A stretch of 64,000 bases of DNA from Ricinus communis (Eukaryota > Streptophyta > Magnoliopsida > Malpighiales > Euphorbiaceae). Location of the stretch: assembly GCF_019578655.1 (NCBI RefSeq), contig NC_063261.1, forward strand, positions 5,960,446 to 6,024,445. Direction: 5' to 3'. The position numbers were made by a program, and so were the translations under genes. The notes beneath the pieces are model-generated. The model did no database searches, had not been told where the DNA came from, and saw only the letters and a list, made by a program, of their open reading frames with translations. The stretch's first letter is position 1; every line of letters starts with the position of its first letter. Below are positions 22,649 to 34,790 of the stretch, in pieces.

Positions 22649-24099
22649 TGATGTGCGTAAAATACACAAATCTAACTAGAATTTTTAAGATTGATTTTAT
22701 GGACATTTGGATGTGAATTGGTCCTAACACTCACCCTATGCGTCTGTTTGTGTGCATTAGGTCCATAAGAAGTCAAAAAATGATAAAGGGAAGAATTGGA
22801 GCATAATTGGACGCCGAAGCTGCCGAAACAAGCTAAGTACGAGCATGAGGAAGCCGAACATGGCCATGTTGGTTTCAACATTGGCCGTGTTACCAACACA
22901 GGCACCAACACGGACGTGTTAGGTGCATCAAAACATCAAAGAAAAATAAGTTCTTAGGGAGCACGGCCATAGAGAGTAACACGGCCAGGAACACCGAACC
23001 GTGTTCCTAACACGGCCAGGAACACGGCCGTGTTGGCAGGCGACATGGGAAATTAATTAAAAGATAGAAGAGAGGAAAAGAAAATGAGAGCGGGGGAGAA
23101 CATCCCAAACCCTAACTTTTCTCTCTCTAAGGGTTTTCTGAGCTGAAACCAAGGGAAAAGGAGACTTGAATCAAGGTTTCAATTGGATTCCCTTCAAAGA
23201 TTGAAGATTGGGTGAGGTTCGTTGATTGGTTTTCCAATCGAGCAAGAGGAACAAGAATCGATTCAATTCGAATAAGAGGAATTGGGGCTGTTTACTCTCA
23301 TCCAAGGGTGTAATCGGGTTTCTCTACCTTTACTCATTGTTGTAATTGAATTCTTGTGGATTTTGATAATGAACATGATTAGCTAGATTATTTAAATCCA
23401 TCAGGTTTTCTTTACTATGTTGGCTTAGTATTATATTATTGGATTGTTTGGGTTAGTTTTGTATTCTTCTTGCTTTCAGTATTAATAAGATAATGCATCA
23501 TTCATGAGACGTTGTGAATTGTGTGTTTAGATTGCTTTGTGTGATTGAGAAGTCCATTTGGCAATTGGAATTTTGAATAGCAAGAACTGGTTAATAATCG
23601 CTTAGAGATAAGGATAATTAACTAGCCGGATTAAGAATTCACAAAACTTAATAGAGGCAGATTAAAGCTTAATGCTAATTTAAGAATCAATCGTTAGGAA
23701 GAGATTCCAACTTTAGGTTATTAGGTTTAGGAATTCGGTTATCTCGAAAGAGAAACCGAATTCGGTTAAGAATTCGTCCACGGGTAGCATAATTAGACTC
23801 ACCAATCCCTTATCTTTTGTTTGATTGCTAACTAGTTTAGGTTCCCTTTGGGTTTGCTTTCCTATCTGTGTTATTTTATTTATCAATACTCCTGTATCTC
23901 CCTTAGAACTTAGCTTGTAGCTATTAGTTAGTTTAGAAATTATTCATCATTCATTTTAGGTTAATATAACAAAGAATAAAGGAGTAACTCTGGGCTTTCA
24001 CTTTCCTGAGGAATACGACCTTGATACTCACCATTAGTGCTAGACTGCACCGATAGGTACACTGCCTTAGATTGTAGCTAACACAGATAGCACACATAA
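22649..24099 (+). mobile_element. Family-A solo LTR with TSD TGGGT
   Basis: A complete 1451-bp family-A LTR running from TGATGTGCG to the end block GATTGTAGCTAACACAG. TGGGT is present on both sides (22644-22648, 24100-24104) and no internal sequence is attached, so this is a solo LTR left by recombination between the two LTRs of an element. The last bases (CACATAA rather than CACATCA) have mutated. Confidence 0.88.
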
Positions 24100-24104
24100 T
24101 GGGT

Positions 24105-26610
24105 ACCTAGGGTTTTCTCTCTATATGTATCGATGTTTCTTGTTGATAATTAAAGAGTATAGCTTGATGTGTGTTCCTAACTCTAGACCTAGGCCATACT
24201 CTTCTATTTATAGGAGTAGGGTTAGAAAACCCTTGGAGATGTTGATAATTATTGACTTATTAAAATAAATAATATGTAATTAGCTCTCCTTTTATATTAA
24301 AGCATTATTGAGGCTATTTAAGGATTGAGGAGTTTCTTTGAGGATCAAGCTTGAATCAAGTATTTAGAGGTGTTATGAGGTAAATTTCGAGTTTACCAAC
24401 ATTTTGGATCAAGAGTCTCATTTTCCCTATCAAGTCCTCACTTTCTCTCTCCTTGGTCAAGGTTAGTGTCTTAACCCTTTAAATTGGGAATTTTGAGTAT
24501 AATATTGAATATTTGATAATTGATGTTAAAGTGTTTGATTTTCATGATTTGCTTGTTGATTTCTTGTTATGGGTGGTTTGAATTGAGTAATTATGCATGA
24601 GATCATTATGGGTCTTATTTTTGGTGTCAAAGCCATCTGAAAATAATTTGTGCATGTGTTCTAGCATGATTTCTTGGTGATTTGAGCTTGGTTGATGTTA
24701 ATTTTATTTGTTTTGGTATGTTAATTTCATGATTTCTAAGTATATTTGTGTTGGATATTGTTAGAAAATATTGGATTTATTTTTAGGGTTGTTTGGGAGG
24801 TAAAATCCTCCAAAAATCGTGTTTTCTAGGCTCTAACACAGACCATGCAACTTTATAGCAGGTTGGACAATCAACTTTGTTAATTTATATCTTGAATTCT
24901 ATAGCACTTTAACGTTTATTTTTTGGTTATATTGTCTTTGTAAGAGTATAATTTATGTGGTACGATTTTTAGAGTGATCCAATTTTTGGATCTCCAGAAA
25001 ATGCCATCGGACTAAGAGCTGTCCGAGTGAGTTTGTCTTGTGTACTTAGCCGTCTTGGCTTACCCTTATCTTGATTTTTATAACTCCAAATGAGTTGTGG
25101 TTTGAACCTATGAGAACTTTGGTTTTTCCTCTACAAATCTTTAATTTTGAGAAATACTGATTCTATTTCTTCTTGGTATTCAATTCGAGTTATACATTTT
25201 TATGCTCAATCTTCCTATGTGGCAATTTATAGATAATTGAGTAAATTGATAGTTTTAATTAGATAAATGCTTGAGTAAATTGTATTATTGATACTATATG
25301 ATTAATGAATGATATGTTTGATAATGTATTGATGGTGAATGTTTATATGGTAAATAGCTCGGAGTATTTTTAAAATGAATCGTGTATGATAATTGATAAT
25401 GTGTTTACAAATTTGTTTGAATTGAATGTGATGAAATTGATATGTTGATGTGATGATGTTTTGCGATGTGTGTTTATGATGTTGCTTGTGAAGTTCAGAA
25501 TAGAATTAGGAATTCTAGTTCCCTTCTAGTAGTTTTATTCAGATTAGATGTTGAGAGTTAGTGGTTGCCTAGGGAATCGAGCTAATTGTGCACTCTTAAG
25601 CCGAGGCTCTTCCAGGGTTGAAAGGTAGATTTGGTTAATTTTTCTGCATGTCAACCAAGGTGAGTAATATGACATATATGCTTGTGTGTTAGTCCCTTAG
25701 CCCCTTGCATTTCATGCCTATTATGTATAATGGAAAAGTAAGCATGTATTATAGTTGTGAGATAGGCAAAATGCATTATGGTATTATATGATATGTATTT
25801 GTATGATGAGGATGAGTTAGAACAACCTGACCGATGGGGATATTATTAGATCACGTGTACACTGGTATGATTGAAAACTTAAGAATGTATAAGGTAGGTT
25901 AATAAAGATAATTGAGTTTTTCGTGGTTGGAGGGTTGTGCACCGAACCCTAAGGGGTAACGGGTGTCTCCATATCTGATGGGAGGCACCACAGGGTTAGG
26001 CACCGGGCCTTGAGATATGATGGGAACCTGTTGGTGAATTACACGAGGTAACCAAATAGTCAAGCACCAAGCCTTGAGGGTGACAGTAAATCCTCAATTG
26101 AATACTTAAGAAGTGGTAGGAGAAATATTCACATTCTTTCTATATTTTCCCCTGTCTTATGCATTAAGCATCATGAGATTTGGTATGAATGTGAATGTAT
26201 AAAATATATAAAAGATAATATTGCATGAATGTGTGATATCCACTAATTATAGGGTATATTTATTATATTATTCACTCAGTGCGGTCTGACTCTCTTTAAT
26301 TATTTTTCCAAGTTAGCTTGTGACTTCAAAGACGCAGTGCTATAAATCTTATGTTGTGGACTTATAATATATTTGTGAAATATTTATAGCTAAACTATGG
26401 AATGAAATGGTGGATTATGGTTAAAAATAAGTGGGATAATAATTAATTGGGAATTTTGGCCTCCTAAAACCTAAGGGTTTAGTTGAGTTGTGAGAATTTG
26501 ATTTAGAATGCATGTCTTTAGGCTTCTTACGAGCATCGGTAGCCATGTGCATCTCTCATGTCCTAATGCCAGTTTGCCCCAGGGTTTGGGTCATGACTGG
26601 CCCCTTGAGA
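24105..26610 (+). repeat. LTR-like AT-rich repeat, possibly chromovirus LTR
   Basis: No open frame of note over 2.5 kb. Features reminiscent of long gypsy LTRs are a run of TGATGTTTGATAATGTATTG-like repeats (25250-25480), AAGGTGAGTAATATGACATA (25658-25677), and a GC-richer block with GGGTAACGGGTGTCTCC and AGGCACCGGGCCTTGAG (25955-26075). The end GGTTTGGGTCATGAC (26584-26598) resembles the ...GGGTCGTGACA end of Tekay-type LTRs. Termini are not established. Confidence 0.35.
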
Positions 26611-26639
26611 GCGCAAGGACATTTTTATATGGTCAAGTT

Positions 26640-27600
26640 GACCATCCACATGTAAAAGAACCCCTGACAGAACGCTAAGGACTTAAAGACACCTGGTAAT
26701 CAATAAGTCCTCTTTGCAAGAAGTGTGAGGGCTGTCTAATTCGAGGCAAATGCATGGAAGTGGCAGTAGAGCTAGGGCGCTGCTAAGTGTGCTGCCATGG
26801 CACAAAGAAGTTTTTGCAATTAATGTTGAGTTAGTGGCCATTACAAAGACAATCGCTGTTGCAGAGCCACATGTCAAGAGCCGTTAGAGCCCCAACGACT
26901 CTTTCTAGAAAGCGTGAGGGAATTTTCCAAGCACAAGGGTGCTTTCAAGCAGAAAGTAACTTTTGCCAAATCATCAAGGTTTGATTAAATGAGCAATGGG
27001 CTATTTGTAATGACTCTTTGAAGGTTGGTATGAGTATAAATACACTCATAAAGACATTAGATATAAGTGTGTGAATTTATTAGTGCCCAAACTATTGCAA
27101 ATTTACTTCTCAACTATCTACACTTAAATTCTTCCTTTGGATAGTGTATTAAGTTGAATCTCTTTATTCAACTAAAACAAAGGATTATTATGTGCACATA
27201 GGTACTAAAAATACAAGAAATTAGTTGTTCAGTAACCATTAATACTCAAGAGTTAAAGGACTTAGTGAGGGATTAGTTCACTAAGGGAAGAGGTTTAGTA
27301 TTATCTTTTTGAAAACACCAAGTTGTTAGGTGAGCTTGCTAAAACCCAAAGGTTGTGATCAAGTTGATTATAGTGGAATACTCAAGTGTGATCTTAAGTA
27401 GTGGATGTAGGAAGGATTGTTCCCGAACTACTATAAACATTTGTGTCAATTTCTCTAAAACCCTAATTCTCTTCCAAACCACTTAATCTTTCTTTAAAAT
27501 TCTTTTATTTTTCATACTTCAAATATTTTCTACAATTTGAGGTCACCAATTCAACCCCCTTTATGGTTCTAAGAAATAACAAGTATAATAGCTTAATCAC
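26640..27600 (+). repeat. Probable 5' LTR of the copia element
   Basis: This lies directly before the copia gag, with a TATA-like GTATAAATACACTC (27032-27045) and a downstream part typical of copia LTRs of the SIRE type (AAACACCAAGTTGTTAGGTG, GTGGATGTAGG, ending near CAATTCAACCCCC at 27557). No 3' LTR is present in the window for comparison, so the limits are approximate. Confidence 0.5.
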
Positions 27601-27618
27601 TCATTTACAAGCTTAATC

Positions 27619-29540
27619 ATGAGTGTAAAGATCATGACAACTAATTAAGGAGCTCAACATCTCAAGCCATACTTTGATGGATACGATTGCGCATTTTGGA
27701 AATTATGTATTGAGATCTATTTGGATTCATATGGAACTAAGGTGTGAGACTATGTAATAAAGGAGTGGAAGGCTCCTATCAAAATCAAGAATGTTGAAGA
27801 AAGAATCCTTCCTAGAAAAAAATGGATATATGGTTAGAAGAAGCAAAATCATAAAAACAAGCAAGCAATGGCCATTCTTGTAAGTTGTCTATCTAAAGAA
27901 GAATGTGGGAGAGTGCAACATTGCACCACAACTTATCAAATTTGAAAAATCATGGAGAACTATCATGAAGGTTCCAAACAAGTCAAGTTAAGGATGATAC
28001 AAATGTACGTCACTAAGTATGAAATGCTCAAGATGAAGCTTAATGAATCTGTCACCAATATGACCAATAGACTTCTAACCAACACCAACAACATGAGGAA
28101 GCTTGGGAAGTGTTATAAGCTTGTGGATATCAATAAAATAAATCCTTAAGAGTCTTCCTTTTGGATAAGTATGTGCTAGAGTGCTAATATAGAAGAAGCA
28201 AATGAAGACCTTGGGAAGATTCTAATGGATGTTGTCATAGGTAAGCTTATAACTCATGAGATGTCCCTTGTTAAGGACGAATTTGACAGAGATGGTGGGA
28301 AGAAGTAGGAACTAGCACCCAAGGCTAGCACAAAAGCTCAAAAAGGGAATGATATCCCAAGTGATGATAGAGACTAAGTGGAAGCTCGAAGTGAGAGTGA
28401 TGGTGTGGCCATCATCACCAAACATGTTAAGAGGATTCTAAAGGCCAAAAGAAGAAGAAACAACAAGCTATTCACGAGCAAGAAGTCCTTCTCTAAATCA
28501 AGACCTAACAAGGATAAGAATGATGATGTTACTTGTTATGAATCTAGAAAGTAAGGACACATCAAGCCAAATTTTTCCAAATACTTGAAGAGAAAGAAAG
28601 GAGATGAAGAAAAGAAGAAGGGCTCAAAGGCTACTTGGAGTGATGCATCCTCTTAAGAGATGAAGAGGACAATCTTTGCTTCATGGCCAACTTAGAGGAC
28701 TCTTATGAGGTATGCTCTATTTCTCATTCATGCAATTCATCTTCTTCTTGTTCATCTTCTCATTCTTTTAGTGATGATTTATTGAATGATGAGGATGAAC
28801 TTTTACAAAACATGCTAAGAAATTATACTTTTATTAAAACATATGGTCCAACTTTGAACAGGAATTTGAGACTTTGAAGAAGGAAATTGCCTCTTTAACA
28901 ACTTCTAATAAGGACTTAAGGAAATCATTAGATGAGGTTTCAAAAAAAAAGCTTCTTAAATAAAATAATATTTTCAAAAATGAAATTGAAGTGCTTAGGA
29001 ATTCATTCCTAAGTTTCACAAAGGGAAGGAGTCTCTTGATAACTATTTGTATCTCAAAGACCTCCACTTAAGACATGGACTTTGATTCAATGGTGCTTCC
29101 TTATCCACATCCCTAACATCTCATTCTAGAATCTTTGTTAAGGCCACTCAACCTTCAAGGGTTGGAAGAAACGCTAAAGAAGTTTCAAAGGGCAAATCAC
29201 ATACTAAACCTCCCACTCAAAAGAAAAAAAGGACTACATCACAAGCTCTAAAGGCTAATCCTAAAGAAACATAACATGTATTCATGTATAAGCAATCAAA
29301 GGCCAATAAATCTTGCTCATGCATGTGTAATGATGTGAATCATGCAAGGTCCAAACCTCAAGCAAAAGTGGCAAAGAAGACCAACTCTTATTTTTCTCAA
29401 ACTTCAAAGGTCATTTGCCACTATTACATGAGAGATGGACATATAAATTTTAAATGCAAAATAAGGAAGATGCATCTCTTAATGGATGGCACTTCTAAGG
29501 CTAACTCTAAAGGACCTAAACCTTGTTTGGGTACCTAAAA
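27619..29540 (+). pseudogene. Ty1/copia gag, degenerate
   Basis: From ATG at 27619 the frame encodes a copia capsid start (KPYFDGYD, FWKLCIEIYLDS, IKEWKAP) broken by stops at 27646 and beyond. An open part at 27952-28149 continues it (KMKLNESVTNM). A damaged zinc-knuckle-like region (CYESRK, then HIK) lies near 28536-28570, followed by Lys/Ser-rich linker frames to 29540. It once formed the particle shell that packages element RNA; no complete product is possible. Confidence 0.75.
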
Positions 29541-29584
29541 GCAAGTGATTTGACTTTCTCTTATAGTTGTGTCTTAAGTCCACA

Positions 29585-30733
29585 AGCACAAATCTTTGGC
29601 ATGTTGATAATGGATGTTTAAGTCATATGGCGTGAGACAAGAGCCTCTTTGTTAATGTCAAAAATTATGACGGAGTCAATGTCACATTTAATGATACTAA
29701 GAGTAAGGTAATTGGCATTGGTGCTATTAGTAAGGGCAATCAATCTTTTATTAATGATGTTTTCCTAGTTGATGGGTTAAAGCATAATTTACTAAGCGTA
29801 AGTCAATTGTGTGACAAAGGTAATAAAGTCACTTTTAACTGTAATGGATGCCATGTCAATAGCCTATGACAAAGTAGTATGTAAAGGAGAAAGAAGTGTA
29901 AATACATACTCAATTGACTTATACAAGGTTGCTAACCAATCTTTCAAGTGTTTTGTGTCTATTACTGATGAACCTTGGCTATGGCATAGAAGACTTGGTC
30001 ATGCAAGTATGGAGCTCCTATATAAGTTATCCAAAGAGGAGCTAATGAATGGACTTCCTAAGGTGAACTTCATCAAGAGCAAACCTTGTGAGCCATATCA
30101 TATGGGAAAACAACACATATCATTATTTAAATCCAAAAAAATATTATAAGTACTTCTGCTAGACCATTCTAACTACTTCATATGGATTTGTTTAGACCAA
30201 CTAGAGTAGCTAGTTTGGATGGAAAACCATATCCATTTGTTATTATTAATGACTATTCTAGATTTACTTGGATTAATTTTCTTGCTCATAAGAATGATGC
30301 TTTCAGTGTTTTCAAAGCTTTTGCAAAATGCCTTCAAAATGTAAAAAAAGGATATTTGATTTCCTCAATAAGAAGTGATCATGGAAAAGAATCTGAAAAT
30401 GATGTTTTTAAAACCCTTTGCAAAGAATTTGGAATTTTCTACAACTTTTCATCTCCTAGAATACCACAATAAAATAGATTTATAGAGAGAAAAAATAGAA
30501 GACTAGCGAAAATGGCTAGAATAATGCTCAATGAGTATAAACATCCTTCTTACTATTGGGTGGTAGCTGTTAACACTAGTATTTATGTAACAAATAGAGT
30601 TTTCAAAAGACCTTTATTAAATAAATCTTCTTATGAGCTTTGGAATGGAAGAAAGCCTAAGATTTCATATTTTAGAGTATTTGGATATAAATGCTACATT
30701 TTGAGTACTAAGCAAAATCTTAGTAAATTTTAA
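29585..30733 (+). pseudogene. Ty1/copia protease and integrase, degenerate
   Basis: The protease remnant near 29600 has HVDNGCLSHMA, where the usual catalytic D-S/T-G triad reads D-N-G. The gag-pre-integrase part is at 29811-30149 (LWHRRLGHASM); its second zinc-binding Cys pair is incomplete (KPCEPYHMGKQ). The integrase core follows in 30182-30472 with FVIINDYSRFTW and SIRSDHGKE, interrupted at 30471 by TAA, then ERKNRRLAKMARIM to 30733. Order PR-INT before RT is the copia order. Confidence 0.85.
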
Positions 30734-31149
30734 TCCAAAAATGATATAGGAATTTTCCTACTTCAAGCAAAGCTTATAGAGTCTTTAACAAATATACTTT
30801 AGTAGTTGAAGAGTCTATGAATATTATTTTTTATGAATAAAGCAAGCTTGATCTTGGGAAAGGTATTGTTGTGAATGATCTTATAGGTGCATTTGAATAG
30901 CTCAAAGTCAATCTTGATGATCCACAAAAAGGATTGAAGAATCCATTAAGGATAATCAAGAAACTAGACAAATTCATAATGCAACTTAAGAAGTTCAAAT
31001 AATGGAAATTCGCAACGTCTTCCTAAGGAGTGGAACTTCAAAAAGGATCACCCACCTACTCAAGTCATTTAGGACTTATCAAAGGATGTAAGTACTCATT
31101 ATAAACTTATGGCTTTAAATAATCTAACCTTTATTTCTCAATTTCAGCC

Positions 31150-31662
31150 AAGGACCATTAATGAGAGTTATTTGATTGCTATGCAAGACGAACTCAACGA
31201 ATTTGAGAGAAATAAAGTATGAGAACTTTTTGCTAGACCTAAGGACCACCAAACTATTAGGTGCAAATGGATATTTAGAAATAAGTTAGATGAGCAAGAC
31301 TCTATCACTAAGAACAAAGCTAGATTGGTTACAAAAGGTTACAATCAAGAGGAAGGCATTGATTATGATGAGACCTTTGCTCTGGTTGCTAGATTAGAAG
31401 CCAATAGAACACTCGTGGCTTATGCACGTCACATGAACTTCAAATTATTTCAAATAGATGTGAAAATTGCGGTTTTAAATGGTTTCATTGAGAAAGAAGT
31501 TTATGTTGAAAAACCTCATAACTTTAAAAATCACAAATCTCTAGATCATGTCTTTAAAGCCTTATATGGTCTAAAACAAGCTCCTAGAGCTTGGTATGAA
31601 AGGTTTAGTTTATTCTTAATTGAATTTTTATAAGGAAAAGTAGACACAACCTTTGTCAACAT
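31150..31662 (+). pseudogene. Ty1/copia reverse transcriptase, N-terminal part only
   Basis: Encodes the start of a copia reverse transcriptase: KWIFRNKLDE, ARLVTKGYNQEEGIDYDETFA, FKLFQIDVKIAVLNG and ALYGLKQAPRAWYERF. There are stops at 31634 and upstream. The YVDD active-site region and RNase H are missing: similarity ends about 31662, where B-family sequence begins. The wording around GKVDTT just before the break suggests the SIRE lineage. Confidence 0.82.
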
Positions 31663-31674
31663 CCATTTTCTGAA

Positions 31675-31962
31675 TCCAGATATCTAGAGATTACGAAAAA
31701 GCCTATGATGAAAGTTACTGCCTTTCTCGAGTCTAGAAAGATTGAGGATGGGAAAATCCAAGTTAGGATTGAGAAAAATTAGACCTAAAATTACTTTTCT
31801 AGAATCCATCTCTAGATGTGGCAAAGCTTCCTAATGAAATCTAGTACGCCACTTAATTAGTAAAAGTGTCTTGAAGAATTACCTAAGTGGCGATTCCATC
31901 TCTGCATTAGTCTTTATGATTAATTAGCTTGTTTTTATTAGGTTGAAAACTATCGCCGATAA
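31675..31962 (+). repeat. B-family LTR, internally shortened
   Basis: Starts TGAATCCAGATATC, similar to 45525 (TGGATCTAGATATC), then at about 31800 jumps to the block ATCCATCTCTAGATGTGGCA found at 55490. It ends at GGTTGAAAAC, just before a primer-binding-like site. Compared with the approximately 2.2-kb copy at 45525-55700 the middle is missing. Confidence 0.6.
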
Positions 31963-31980
31963 TGGCGACTCCATTAGGGA
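31963..31980 (+). promoter_or_regulatory. Primer-binding-site-like sequence of B family
   Basis: TGGCGACTCCATTAGGGA resembles the TGGCGACTCC(A/G)CTGGGGA primer site known from Ogre/Tat-type elements, with two or three differences. Its place right after the LTR supports the assignment. Confidence 0.6.
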
Positions 31981-32661
31981 TAAGAGAAGATAATTCTAGT
32001 GTATCTCTGTCTTTAGTTTTATTATTGAACGAGTGATTCTTACATCATTTTCATTGTTACTTTTTGGTCCCAATAGCCTTAATGGCGTCGGTTAGTGGTT
32101 CTCATGGTTCCACTCGAACCTTGGAATTGAAACACTAGCAAACCATTACTCAAGATAATGAGTGAATTTCCTTTGTCGCATGGACCCTTGAGTGGGGAGA
32201 CGAGCCAAGAAAGAACACCTTTTTCTTGTCGGAGACTTTTATCCATGGTAATGACAGATAGTAGCAACCTAGGAATCCATTTTGCTTACTATTTGAGATG
32301 TTTATCCTCGTAAGTACTTAAGCCCACACATTGGAAAGCCTTGGCCGTAAAATATGTAGAATCAGGCTTTAGGCCTAAGAATATGTAGGCTTTATGCTTA
32401 TATTGAAAAACATCGCCTTGTTTAAGAATATGTAGGCTTTATGCTTATATTGAAAAACATGATGGCCTTGTTTGCTCTAATATGCTTTGAGAGCTCATGA
32501 CATGCATGTTGAGCCTACTATCCCTTATCAATAGAAAACCTAGACCTAAAAATCCTAGGGAAAAAAGACTCACCATGAACCGTGTGTGAGAGAAATAAGG
32601 TCGAAAGGATGCTTTATATAGTAATGTCTGTGTTTGCTAACCTTCTTCCTTTTGTTCATTT
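31981..32661 (+). pseudogene. Ogre-like leader and gag start, decayed
   Basis: Sequence downstream of the primer-like site. ATGGCGTCGGTTAG at 32081 opens a frame that stops after about 19 codons. Nothing further can be recognised before the composite element. Placed here by context only. Confidence 0.35.
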
Positions 32662-32666
32662 GTGTG

Positions 32667-34106
32667 TGATGTGCGTAAAATACACACATCTAAATGGGGT
32701 TTTTAAGATTGATTTTATAGACATTTGGATGTGAATTGGTCCCAACACTCACCTTATGCATCTGTTTGTGTGCATTAGGTCCAAAAGAAGTCAAATGATG
32801 ATAAAGGGAAGAATTGGAGCATAATTAGACGTCAAAGCTGCCAAAACAAGCTAAGTACGAGCATGAGGAAGCTGAACATGGGCGTGTTGGTTTCAACACT
32901 GGCCGTGTTCCCAACACGGTTAGGAACACGACCGTGTTGAACATCAAAGAAGAAGTAGATCTTATGGAGTATGGCCATAGAGAGTAACACGGCCAGGAAC
33001 ACCAAACCGTGTTCCTAACATGGCCAGGAACATAGACGTGTTGGCGGAGACAAGGGGATTAGTTAAAAGAAAAAAGAGAGGAAGAAAGAAAAGAGAGCGG
33101 GGGAGAACGTCCCAAACCCTAATTTTTCTCCCCCTAAGGGTTTTCTGAGCTGAAACCAAGGGAAAAAGAGACTTGGATCAAGATTTTAATCGGATTCCCT
33201 TCAAAGATTGAAGATTGGGCGAGGTTCATTGATTGGTTTTCAAATCGAGCAAGAGGAACAAGAATTGATTCAATTTGAGCAAGAGGAATTGGGGCTGTTT
33301 ACTCTCATCCAAGGGTGTAATCGAGTTTTCTCTACCTTTACTCATTGTTGTAATTGAATTCTTGTGTATTTTGATAATGAACATGATTAACTAGATTGAT
33401 TAAATCCATTGGGATTTCTTTACTATGCTGGCTTAGTATTATATTGTTGGATTGTTTGGGTTAGTTTTGTATTCTTCTTGTTTTCAGTATTAATAAGACA
33501 ATGCATTATTCATGAGACGTTGTGAATTGTATGTTTAGATTGCTTTGTGTGATTGAGAAGTCCATTTGGCAATTGGAATTTTAAATAGCAAGAACTGGTT
33601 AATAATCGCTTAGAGATAAGGATAATTAACTAGCCGGGATTAAGAATTAACAAAGCTTAATAGAAGTGATTAAAGCTTAATGCTAATTTAAGAATCAATC
33701 GTTAGGAAGAGATTCCAACTTTAGGTTATTAGGTTTAGGAATTCGGTTATCTCGAGAGAGAAACCGAATTGATTAAGAATAAATCCACGGGTAGCATAAT
33801 TAGACTCACCGATCCTTTATCTTTTGTTTGATTGCCAACTAGTTTAGATTCCCTTTGGGTTTGTCTTCTTGTCTTGATTATTTCGTTTATCAATCACTCT
33901 TGCATCTCCCTTAGGACTTAGCTTGTAGCTATTAGTTAGTTTAGAAATTATTTATCGCTAATTTTAGGTTAATATAACAAAGAACAAAGGAGTAACTCTG
34001 GGCTTTCACTTTCCCGAGGAATACGACCTTGATACTCGTCATTAGTGCTAGACTGCATCGATAGGTACACTGCCTTAGATTGTAGCTAACACGAGTAGCA
34101 CCCATC
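32667..34106 (+). repeat. LTR L1, outer left LTR of composite
   Basis: 1440 bp, begins TGATGTGCG; shares CGTCCCAAACCCTAA with a CCCCC-type neighbourhood (GCGGGGGAGAACGT) with L4 and the LTRs of A and the solo LTR. Its end CACCCATC is joined directly to inverted gag sequence instead of a primer-binding site. Confidence 0.88.
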
Positions 34107-34790
34107 CTCAAGCCTACTTGATGCTCTATGTTCTTAATCGAGGCTTGTTGATCTTCAAGTATCCTTTCTGTTTGTTGGAATCTATCCTCAAGACTTCCAA
34201 TAAACCTCATCATCAGCTCCTCTGACACTAACTCTTCACCTTGAGTTGATGGTGCAAGATTAGGCTGCTGAAATTCTGGTGGTTCTTGGCCATCTAAGCT
34301 CCATCCAAAGGGTGAATGAATGCTCCATTCTTGATTGTAGGTGCTTCCATACGAGTCATTTAGCCAACTTCCCGTATAATTCAGCTGTTCAGAGTTATAA
34401 GAACAATGAGCAATATCACTATATAATGGATAATAATTACTCAAATGTAAACCACAACAAAATTCACAAAAAACTTGAGATGAAAGGATAGGAGTGGAAA
34501 GTTGATCGGTAGCCCTGCAAAACAATTCCACTCGAGCTTCTAAAGATGCACGGGCATCCCAATTTTTAGCACTCTCTTGGTTCCTAATCCAATTTTCCAA
34601 TGCGACATACAAAGAGTTTGAGTTTAGCATTGAACCTCCTTATCATTCACTATCTGATTGATAAACTTAAACTAAACAAATATGTACAAATAAAATAAAA
34701 TAAATAAACAAATAAAAATAAAAATCATAAAATAATAAGAAAAGAAAAAAAATTGGCTAAATTAACAAATAGCAAATTTCACTCTAGTTT
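34107..34790 (-). pseudogene. Family-A gag remnant, inverted piece
   Basis: On the - strand, ATG at 34628-34630 (MLNSNSLYVALENWIRN) opens a frame running to the left through EESVSEELMMRF-like and QQTERILEDQ residues and then into L1. It matches the gag remnant at 40930-41492. The 160-base leader to its right matches 41493-41650, but the primer-binding site expected next to L2 is absent. Confidence 0.75.

Noticed and set aside
28683..28877. Ser-rich small protein
   Set aside because: It lies between copia gag and protease, in the linker of a decayed polyprotein, and is not an independent gene.
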